Assembly (NCBI GenBank): GCA_027484725.1
Contig: JAIXSK010000017.1
Span: forward strand, 248,001-312,000
DNA length: 64,000 nt
From: Flavobacterium sp.
GTDB taxonomy: Bacteria > Bacteroidota > Bacteroidia > Flavobacteriales > Flavobacteriaceae
Direction: 5' to 3'
Under the pieces are notes generated by a model that did not search any database, was not told the origin of the DNA, and saw nothing but the letters and a program-made list of their open reading frames with translations. This document shows, piece by piece, positions 56,801 to 62,816 of the stretch (within the stretch, counting starts at the first letter, position 1; every line of letters starts with the position of its first letter). A program made the translations under genes and the position numbers.

Positions 56801-57045
56801 AAAAAGCACGTCAATTGCTCACAGATCTGATTGTAAAATACCAACAAAACCTCAAGTTTTACAAAGGATTAAAAGCATCTGAACAAAACGACTTAATCAT
56901 TGACATCATTACCGATATTGAACGATACCGAACCCTCATAGAAGTAATGCGTGACCGTGGTGATACAGAATTCTTCAATCAGCAAAAATCAACGTTTAAT
57001 TCGTATAACCAAATGTTTGCTCGCTTTCACCGCGACAATATGTAA
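53833..57045 (+). CDS. DUF2723 membrane protein, putative GT-C type glycosyltransferase
   Basis: 1070 residues. The N-terminal half (to about 250) is the DUF2723 domain with the opening [30 protein letters not shown], in which the DCGE aspartate and glutamate resemble the catalytic loop of GT-C transferases such as protein O-mannosyltransferases. Roughly eleven to thirteen membrane segments extend to about residue 660; the rest is a periplasmic domain with TPR-like helices near the end. Relatives are now placed in GT117. Protein or lipid O-glycosylation in the periplasm is an inference from that. Confidence 0.8.
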   Translation: [1070 protein letters not shown]

Positions 57046-57050
57046 CCCAT

Positions 57051-57076
57051 AAAAGGCGTCTGCAAGGGCGCCTTTG
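57051..57076 (+). terminator. Hairpin between the DUF2723 gene and the deacetylase gene
   Basis: AAAGGCG (57052-57058) pairs with CGCCTTT (57069-57075) over a 10-base loop; the following tail GTCTTTG is not a clean T-run, so it may be a weak terminator. Confidence 0.4.
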
Positions 57077-57084
57077 TCTTTGTT

Positions 57085-57711
57085 ATGAAATGGTATTGGA
57101 TCAAAACATCAGCGCTCATTCGAAGGTTGTTTCCAAATTATATTTGGCATCTTCCCAACCACAACAAAAAGGTATTTCTGACTTTTGACGATGGGCCAAC
57201 TCCTGAAATTACGCCTTGGGTTTTAGACCAATTAGATGTTTATCAAGCCAAGGCAACGTTTTTCTGTATTGGCGATAATATCCGGAAATTTCCTGAAATC
57301 TATCATGAAATCATCGCCCGCGGACATCAAATTGGCAATCACACCCAACATCATCTTAATGGTTGGAAAACCAATACTCAGAACTACATTGAAGATGTTT
57401 GTCTATGGGAAAACTTCGGAGCAAGTCAGAACAGACTATTTCGTCCTCCGTATGGAAAAATAAAATCTCGTCAGGCGCAAAAACTGATAGAATCAGGTTA
57501 TAAAGTTATTATGTGGGATGTTTTAAGTGCAGATTTTGACACGAGCATCAATCCGGAAAAGTGTACTGAGCATGTAATTAAAAACATTCAGTCCGGGAGC
57601 ATCGTCGTATTTCACGACAGTGTAAAAGCATTCAAAAATCTACAACAAGCGCTGCCGCAAACCTTGCTCTTCTTGAAAGAAAATGGATATAATTGTGTAG
57701 AAATCGATTAG
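57085..57711 (+). CDS. Polysaccharide deacetylase (NodB/CE4 domain)
   Basis: 208 residues. The CE4 motifs are clear: motif 1 FLTFDDGPTPE (D35, D36), motif 2 GNHTQHHLNG (H86, H90), motif 3 RPPYGK, then MWDVLSADFD and IVVFHDSVKA. These enzymes remove N-acetyl groups from chitin-like or peptidoglycan sugars; short CE4 proteins without signal peptide are common in Bacteroidota and their substrates unclear. No signal peptide or membrane anchor is seen. The 3' end overlaps the convergent thioredoxin-like gene by four bases. Confidence 0.87.
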   Translation: MKWYWIKTSALIRRLFPNYIWHLPNHNKKVFLTFDDGPTPEITPWVLDQLDVYQAKATFFCIGDNIRKFPEIYHEIIARGHQIGNHTQHHLNGWKTNTQNYIEDVCLWENFGASQNRLFRPPYGKIKSRQAQKLIESGYKVIMWDVLSADFDTSINPEKCTEHVIKNIQSGSIVVFHDSVKAFKNLQQALPQTLLFLKENGYNCVEID

Positions 57712-58004
57712 ATTTGTTCTTGAACCAAACCGATGATGGTGTTGGCGTCTAATTCTCCGGATTGTCTCCAGATCATTTGCCCTTCTTTGTAAATCATGAG
57801 CGTTGGCAAACCCTTGATGCGCAATGCATCGGCGAGCTCTTGGTTTTTGTCAACATCAATTTTGATGACTTTAGCCTTGTCACCTAAGGCAGCAGCCACA
57901 TCTCTGATGACCGGATGCATAGATACCGAAGCTTCATTCCACTCGGTATAAAAATCAATTAAAACCGGAACTTGGGCATTGATAAGTTCTCCAAACTTTG
58001 ACAT
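57708..58004 (-). CDS. Thioredoxin-fold protein lacking the CxxC active site
   Basis: 98 residues with the thioredoxin pattern (VLIDFYTEWNEAS, VIKIDVDKNQELADALRIKGLPTLMIYKEG region) including the cis-proline in GLPTL, but WCGPC is replaced by W22-N-E-A-S26, so no redox pair exists. No signal peptide, so cytoplasmic. It cannot act as a disulfide reductase; a binding or structural role is more likely. I recall close homologs in other flavobacteria with the same substitution, which would make it a stable variant and not a decayed gene. Confidence 0.82.
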   Translation of the reverse strand: MSKFGELINAQVPVLIDFYTEWNEASVSMHPVIRDVAAALGDKAKVIKIDVDKNQELADALRIKGLPTLMIYKEGQMIWRQSGELDANTIIGLVQEQI

Positions 58005-58076
58005 GAAAGCTAAAATTTAATTTATAATCGGCTGTAATTTGAGCTATTCCGTTACAAATGTAGCGTTTTATACGAA

Positions 58077-59309
58077 TTATGCTAATTTTTCGCCTTTTTT
58101 TAGTTGTATGACCGTTATTTCGGGCATAATACCCACACGACCCGGGTAGGCGTGAAATCCGAAGCCTCTGTTCACATATACATATCGGCCAAATTCTTCA
58201 TATAATCCTGCCCATTGTTTGTACATATATTGAATAGGACTCCATTTGAAAAAACCGGGGATTTCAATACCGAATTGCATACCATGCGTATGGCCGGAAA
58301 GGGTTAAATGAATATTTTTGGGGTGCTTTTTGACCTCATATTCCCAATGACTCGGATCGTGACTCATGAGAATTTTAAAATCATTTTCTAATAACTGTTC
58401 GGTAGCTTTATTCAAATCACCGGCTTGTTTAAAATTGCGCCCCCAATTCTCTACACCCACCAATGCAATGCGGTGCCCGTCTTTTTCAATAAAACGATGT
58501 TCGTTCAAAAGCAAATCAAAGCCAATGTTTCCGTAGAGGTTTTTAATGTCTTGAAAGTTTTTTTCTTTGGCTTGCTCTGATGGCCATGTCACGTATTCGC
58601 CATAATCGTGGTTGCCCAAAACCGAGAACTTCCCATATTTGTATGATTTGATTCTGTTGAACGATTCAATCCAAGGATGCATTTCTTCTGCATGTGTGTT
58701 GACTATATCACCGGTAAACAAAATCATATCGGCTTCTTGCTCGTTGATTAGATCAATAGCATAATTGATTTTTTCAGGATTGTCAAAGCTTCCGCTGTGC
58801 ACATCTGATATTTGGGTAATGGTAAATCCGTCAAAAGCATCGGGCAAATCCGGAAAATAAATGCGCTGTTTGATAACTTTATAATTGTATTTCCCCAGCG
58901 TCATTCCGTAAATAAGCGACAAAAACGGAACGGCAGCCAATCCTAATCCGATTTGACTGATGAATTTTCTGCGTTCGGGTAAAAATCCATCGGCCGAACT
59001 TTTGGTAAAATATTGAACTGAGCCGAACAAAACCCTAAAAATATCTTCGCCCAACAGAACAATAGTTATAACAATTTTAGGTAAATAAACCAACAACATC
59101 AAACCAAGAGTAAACAAAGTATAACGCGTTTGTCCGACCGAACGATCAAATTGTGTGAACGAATAAATGATAAAAACTACAATAAACAAACTCAGCCCTT
59201 GATAAGTGAGTAAGGCCCATTTTGTTTTGAGTAAAGTTTTGAATGCTTGGTACGCATAAACTTCTATAAGCAGAAAGATAAAAATCAGGAATAAAAAACG
59301 AAAAAGCAT
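58077..59309 (-). CDS. Membrane-anchored metallophosphoesterase
   Basis: 410 residues from ATG 59309 (a TTG six codons upstream would only add MLKIFR). The N-terminal part has four hydrophobic segments (up to about 120), then the calcineurin-like domain with QISDVHSGSF, LFTGDIVN, VLGNHDYGEY, LMSHDPSHW and TLSGHTHGMQ, the five metal-binding motifs. Such proteins resemble the YkuE/LpxG type phosphoesterases, some of which cut UDP-diacylglucosamine. The exact substrate is unknown. It ends 72 bases after the thioredoxin-like gene on the same strand. Confidence 0.85.
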   Translation of the reverse strand: MLFRFLFLIFIFLLIEVYAYQAFKTLLKTKWALLTYQGLSLFIVVFIIYSFTQFDRSVGQTRYTLFTLGLMLLVYLPKIVITIVLLGEDIFRVLFGSVQYFTKSSADGFLPERRKFISQIGLGLAAVPFLSLIYGMTLGKYNYKVIKQRIYFPDLPDAFDGFTITQISDVHSGSFDNPEKINYAIDLINEQEADMILFTGDIVNTHAEEMHPWIESFNRIKSYKYGKFSVLGNHDYGEYVTWPSEQAKEKNFQDIKNLYGNIGFDLLLNEHRFIEKDGHRIALVGVENWGRNFKQAGDLNKATEQLLENDFKILMSHDPSHWEYEVKKHPKNIHLTLSGHTHGMQFGIEIPGFFKWSPIQYMYKQWAGLYEEFGRYVYVNRGFGFHAYPGRVGIMPEITVIQLKKGEKLA

Positions 59310-59392
59310 TCGGAAAATTTTGAGCAAAATAACAAATTAATCAAACGCAAAGCCCGAGCGTTATATCAATTTTAACGAAAGTTAAACGCATT

Positions 59393-59420
59393 AAAAAAGA
59401 GGGCAATTGCTTACCCTCTT
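59393..59420 (-). terminator. Terminator of the small secreted protein gene at 59484
   Basis: AAGAGGG (59397-59403) pairs with CCCTCTT (59414-59420); on the minus strand the stem runs into TTTTTT. Confidence 0.75.
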
Positions 59421-59445
59421 CTTCCCAATCAAACAATCCTATTTG

Positions 59446-59468
59446 GCCGACATCATCCAAATGTCGGC
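59446..59468 (-). other. Second hairpin in the 3' untranslated region of the small secreted protein gene
   Basis: Perfect GCCGACAT (59446-59453) with ATGTCGGC (59461-59468) over a seven-base loop, no T-run, 15 bases after the stop of the 59484 gene and upstream of its terminator. Confidence 0.55.
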
Positions 59469-59483
59469 AATATAGAAAGGTGA

Positions 59484-59663
59484 TTATTTTTTTATTTTGG
59501 TTTCATCGGCTATCAGAACCGCATTTATTTTTTCAACCTTGGCTCTTTTAATTCTTTTGGCTTTGATTTCTTTTACATGAACTGTCTTATCAGACTTTGT
59601 TTGCCCTTGAGTACTAATAACACCCGCAAGAAAATAGGCCAAGATGATACTAGTTTTAACCAT
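59484..59663 (-). CDS. Tiny secreted lysine-rich protein B, downstream of the sensor kinase
   Basis: 59 residues from ATG 59663 (MVKTSIILAYFLAGVISTQG), a clean signal peptide; the frame extends to 59696 but that would be too long. The mature part, about 39 residues, is strongly basic: VHVKEIKAKRIKRAKVEK in its middle. No cysteine or known domain. Upstream is a good -7 box (59694-59701) and a CTTCATT direct repeat that is also found before the 62383-62574 gene. It lies in the same direction as the kinase gene and probably has its own transcript. Confidence 0.65.
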   Translation of the reverse strand: MVKTSIILAYFLAGVISTQGQTKSDKTVHVKEIKAKRIKRAKVEKINAVLIADETKIKK

Positions 59664-59693
59664 GATTTTAAAAATCTTACCGTTTTTGAAAAG

Positions 59694-59728
59694 CAAACTT
59701 AAAATTTGAAAATGAAGATTAAATGAAG
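59694..59728 (-). promoter_or_regulatory. Promoter and direct-repeat site of small protein B
   Basis: Perfect -7 box TAAGTTTG (59694-59701) on the minus strand; nine bases further upstream are two CTTCATT copies (complement of AATGAAG at 59711-59717 and 59722-59728), start-to-start distance 11 bp. The repeat is in the place of the -33 element, as in OmpR-type activated promoters. Confidence 0.6.
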
Positions 59729-59751
59729 TTTTGCTTTTTTGGAAATCAAAA

Positions 59752-61086
59752 TCAAGAAGCCGGAGTATTTCGTTTAAAAATCAATGTAAAAATGGTTCCT
59801 TGATTCGGCTCTGAAGCAACTTTGACCGTGATGTTCTGAAAATGAGCTATGCTGTCAACAATGGCCAAACCCAGACCATATCCGTCTTGATCTTTATTCT
59901 GACGTGAAAATCGTTCAAAAGCTTGCTCCATTTGTTCCTGATTCATTCCGATTCCTGTATCGGCAACTTGAAACAAATATTCGTCTTGATTCATTTGATC
60001 TGATAAAACAACAGAGCCCTTGGCGCGGTTAAATTTGATGGCGTTCACCAACAAGTTATACAGTAAAATCTGAAAAAGCGTGTGATTGCCTTTGAACTTA
60101 TAGTGATGTTTGAGTTGATTTTTCAACGTAAGTTCACGCGCTTGAATTCGGTCATCAAGTTCGTGAATTAGATTAGTGGCTATTTCATAACAATCAACTT
60201 CTTCATTGAGCTGATACTGATTGTTGTCAATACGCGAAATTAAAAGCAGATTGCTGATGATTTTTTTAAGACGATCCAGCGTTTTGAGTGAAGCGGCAAT
60301 TTTGTCAATAGCATCATCATCTAAAGAATCGTTTTGAAGCAGATTTTCAAACTTACTTTTGAGCAAAGCAATGGGTGTGAGCAATTCGTGCGACACATTG
60401 GCTATGAATTGTTTTTCTTTGGCAAACAAATCGCTGATCCGGGCCATCATTTGATTCAAGCCTTCGTCCAACGCCCTAAAATCGGCTGATATAGAATGAA
60501 TCGGCGTAGGATCAAAAGTATCAGGCTGATGTACTTTTCTGATTTTGGTGTCAATGATTTTATAAAAAGGCTTGAGTAAATATTCAATATAAAGCGTATC
60601 AGCGGCAAAAGTGACCGAAATAGTCACAAACAAAACCACCAAAAAGAACATGCGGATGGCTATAGTCAAATCTTTGATCTCACTCAAACTGCTTCCAATT
60701 TCTAGCAAATATGCTTGACGGTCATAGGTAAACCGATGTTCTAGAATTCTGTAATCATTTTGTTCGCCTTCAATAATACGCGGCTCGGTTATAAATTTTG
60801 TTTTCTGGGCAACTTCTTGAAGCGGCAAACGCGAAAGCTGTAAAAATTCATCGTGCAAAGTAGTAAAACTGGCAAAGGTTTCTGAAGAATCTTTCTTGAC
60901 GATAAAATCATTGATTTCTTCTTTATCCAGATGTTTTATGAAATTTTCTTTTTTGTAAATCAGACTTTCATTGATGTGCTTATAGACTACTCGTTCTATC
61001 AATATAGGCAACAACCACCACAAAATGAGCACCACTGCCAACCGAGTGAGCGCATTAAAAATAGCCAACCTGTGTTTGATTTTCAT
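59752..61086 (-). CDS. Membrane sensor histidine kinase of an OmpR-type two-component system
   Basis: 444 residues. Two membrane segments (about 13-30 and 143-162) enclose a periplasmic sensor of about 110 residues of unknown type. A HAMP-like linker precedes the HisKA domain with the phosphorylated H233 in ANVSHELLTPIALL (Leu replaces the usual Arg of SHELRTP). The ATPase domain has the N box NLLVNAIKFN, DTGIGM and GYGLGLAIV. The gene follows the response regulator by six bases. Confidence 0.92.
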   Translation of the reverse strand: MKIKHRLAIFNALTRLAVVLILWWLLPILIERVVYKHINESLIYKKENFIKHLDKEEINDFIVKKDSSETFASFTTLHDEFLQLSRLPLQEVAQKTKFITEPRIIEGEQNDYRILEHRFTYDRQAYLLEIGSSLSEIKDLTIAIRMFFLVVLFVTISVTFAADTLYIEYLLKPFYKIIDTKIRKVHQPDTFDPTPIHSISADFRALDEGLNQMMARISDLFAKEKQFIANVSHELLTPIALLKSKFENLLQNDSLDDDAIDKIAASLKTLDRLKKIISNLLLISRIDNNQYQLNEEVDCYEIATNLIHELDDRIQARELTLKNQLKHHYKFKGNHTLFQILLYNLLVNAIKFNRAKGSVVLSDQMNQDEYLFQVADTGIGMNQEQMEQAFERFSRQNKDQDGYGLGLAIVDSIAHFQNITVKVASEPNQGTIFTLIFKRNTPAS

Positions 61087-61092
61087 AAGCGA

Positions 61093-61767
61093 TTAGTCTG
61101 AGATGCGATAACCGACGTTTCTGACGGTTTCAAACCAATGAATGGATGCGTGTTTGTCAAGTTTTTTGCGCAAATTCCGAACGTGAACATCAATAAAGTT
61201 TGAATCAGAATTGACTTCGAGTACATCGCCCCAAATGTGTTCGGTAATTTGCAAACGCGTCACCACTCTGTTTTTGTTCAAGACTAAATATTGAAAAATA
61301 TCGAATTCTTTTTTGGTCAAATTAATCGGAACCGAATCATAGCTTACTTTGTAATCTTGTAATTGTAAATGAAATCCGTGCACATTTAAATCGTTGACCG
61401 TAAAACCGTGCATTCGGCGAATCACCGCAAACAATCGCGCCAAGAGTTCGCTCAGTGCAAAAGGTTTGATTAAATAATCATCGGCGCCCAACTGAAGCCC
61501 GTCAATTTTGTCGTTGAGTTCACCCCGAGCCGAAATGACAATAACCGCCATTTTATCTGCTTTGGCTCTGACTTTTTTGAGCACCTCAAAACCATCCCCG
61601 TCGGGCAAACCCAAATCAAGTAGCATCACATCATATGAATTTACTTCAAGTTCCTCTAAAGCCAAAGCACAACTTGAAACCCATTTACAGACATAACCGC
61701 TTTTGGTTAAAAAATCAGTAATTTCTTGGGCTAAATCACGGTAATCTTCAACAATCAGTACATTCAT
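61093..61767 (-). CDS. OmpR/PhoB-family response regulator
   Basis: 224 residues from ATG 61767 (MNVLIVEDYRDLAQE); the frame reaches 61809 through a terminator, so the longer start is rejected. The receiver domain has the acidic D7/D8 pocket region, phospho-acceptor D51 in DVMLLDLGLPDGDG and K101 in ADDYLIKPFALSE. The C-terminal winged helix (about 130-224, LTKKEFDIFQYLVLNKNRVV, VDVHVRNLRKKLD) is OmpR-type, which binds tandem direct repeats. It forms one transcript with the kinase, and a TATCTTTA box lies 17 bases upstream. Confidence 0.95.
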   Translation of the reverse strand: MNVLIVEDYRDLAQEITDFLTKSGYVCKWVSSCALALEELEVNSYDVMLLDLGLPDGDGFEVLKKVRAKADKMAVIVISARGELNDKIDGLQLGADDYLIKPFALSELLARLFAVIRRMHGFTVNDLNVHGFHLQLQDYKVSYDSVPINLTKKEFDIFQYLVLNKNRVVTRLQITEHIWGDVLEVNSDSNFIDVHVRNLRKKLDKHASIHWFETVRNVGYRISD

Positions 61768-61783
61768 AAACAAAAGTGTTGGG

Positions 61784-61791
61784 TAAAGATA
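61784..61791 (-). promoter_or_regulatory. Probable -7 box of the two-component operon
   Basis: TATCTTTA on the minus strand (seven of eight to TAnnTTTG), 16 bases before the ATG at 61767 and just after the PepSY gene terminator. Confidence 0.45.
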
Positions 61792-61794
61792 TAG

Positions 61795-61822
61795 AAAAAG
61801 CCGGCTCAATTAAAGGCCGGCT
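61795..61822 (-). terminator. Terminator after the PepSY-like gene
   Basis: AGCCGGC (61799-61805) pairs with GCCGGCT (61816-61822); on the minus strand a T-run follows. It separates the PepSY-like gene from the two-component operon. Confidence 0.7.
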
Positions 61823-61836
61823 GTATGCGAATGATT

Positions 61837-62301
61837 TTATTTCCCTGCAAAGTTCAAAAAATCACCTTGCGCATTGAAAACCGCATCTGCGAGTTGTCCT
61901 TGAACCAACAAACCAACTTCATAATGCGTTTGCGCTAAATCATCGGTTACTTTAATCATTTTTTGAACTGGTAAATTCGGATAATTTTTCTTCAGATAAT
62001 TCTGCGCTGCTTGCGGAAGCTCTTTTGGACCAATCTCACAGGTTAAAGCTTTGAAAACTCCGGCTTCATTGTAGGTTGCCGACATTGGAATATTTTTCAA
62101 AGTAAAAGCAGCGTCAAAATTGAACTCTGAGTTCATGTCTCCGCGATAGGTTTTGGACCATTCAGGAGTTGTATTAGGAAATTGTTTTGCAAAGGCCAAA
62201 GTCACTTCAATAGGCGGAACCACTTTGTTTTTTAACTCTTTTTCTTGCGCCTTTGTTGCAAAAACCAACAATAAACTACAGAACAAAATGAAATTTTTCA
62301 T
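61837..62301 (-). CDS. Secreted PepSY-like (BLIP-like) protein
   Basis: 154 residues. The signal peptide MKNFILFCSLLLVFATKAQ is followed by two PepSY-like/DUF2874 repeats: FAKQFPNTTPEWSKTYRG through FKALTCEIG and YLKKNYPNLPVQKMIKVTDD through FNAQGDFL. Members of this group are periplasmic beta-sheet proteins thought to bind peptides or inhibit proteases, often beside two-component systems. Here it lies directly upstream of the response regulator on the same strand but has its own terminator. Confidence 0.82.
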   Translation of the reverse strand: MKNFILFCSLLLVFATKAQEKELKNKVVPPIEVTLAFAKQFPNTTPEWSKTYRGDMNSEFNFDAAFTLKNIPMSATYNEAGVFKALTCEIGPKELPQAAQNYLKKNYPNLPVQKMIKVTDDLAQTHYEVGLLVQGQLADAVFNAQGDFLNFAGK

Positions 62302-62330
62302 AAGATTTGATTTGATGAAAATTTATTAAA

Positions 62331-62350
62331 AAACCGGCGCTCAGGCCGGC
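62331..62350 (-). terminator. Terminator after the small lysine-rich protein A gene
   Basis: CCGGC (62334-62338) pairs with GCCGG (62345-62349); on the minus strand TTTTTT follows. The T-run also overlaps a possible -7 box for the PepSY-like gene (TAAATTTT, 62318-62325). Confidence 0.6.
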
Positions 62351-62382
62351 TTCATCCTGAATCATCAGGTTCTCTAACTCAA

Positions 62383-62574
62383 TTATTTTTTAGCTTTCTC
62401 TTCAGCTTTGGCCGGTTTTACAGCAGCTTGGTTGGTTTTTTTAGCTTTTTTGTGACGACGCATTTCGTGCACTTTTACTTCTTTGGCTGCGTTGGGTTGT
62501 TTTTTGATGGTGTTGGCGGTTGCGAATGAAAAGCTACCCAATAACACGGCTAATAACAAAACTACTTTTTTCAT
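62383..62574 (-). CDS. Tiny secreted lysine-rich protein A
   Basis: 63 residues: a signal peptide (MKKVVLLLAVLLGSFSFATA, cut before NTIKK) and a mature part of about 43 residues, rich in Lys, Arg, His and Ala (MRRHKKAKKTNQ, then KAEEKAKK). No cysteine or domain. The upstream region has a -7-like TAATTTTA box and the same CTTCATT direct repeat as the gene for protein B. Short cationic secreted proteins of this kind appear in flavobacteria without known function. Confidence 0.65.
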   Translation of the reverse strand: MKKVVLLLAVLLGSFSFATANTIKKQPNAAKEVKVHEMRRHKKAKKTNQAAVKPAKAEEKAKK

Positions 62575-62617
62575 GATTTCTAAGTTTTTTGAATTAATAT
62601 CCTTTTAAATTCTGAAG

Positions 62618-62653
62618 TAAAATTAGCCTCTGAAAAATGAAGAAAAAATGAAG
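62618..62653 (-). promoter_or_regulatory. Promoter and direct-repeat site of small protein A
   Basis: TAATTTTA (62618-62625, seven of eight) on the minus strand; ten bases upstream are two CTTCATT copies (complement of AATGAAG at 62636-62642 and 62647-62653), distance 11 bp. The pair including its spacer differs from the site before protein B at two positions. Confidence 0.55.
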
Positions 62654-62816
62654 TAAAGCCCAGTTATGATTAGATTTAACAGCGATTTGTGAAGCCTTAC
62701 AAAAACTATCAAAAAAATCCAACGATACATTTGACTAAAAATTCAAAAATCAGTTGCATTCACAACTAAATTCCTCAAGCTCAATTATTTTTTTTAGATT
62801 TAACCAAATTTACCTA

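Noticed and set aside
61768..61809. Longer N-terminus for the response regulator
   Set aside because: The TTG start lies in the terminator stem of the PepSY-like gene; receiver domains begin at MNVLIVED.
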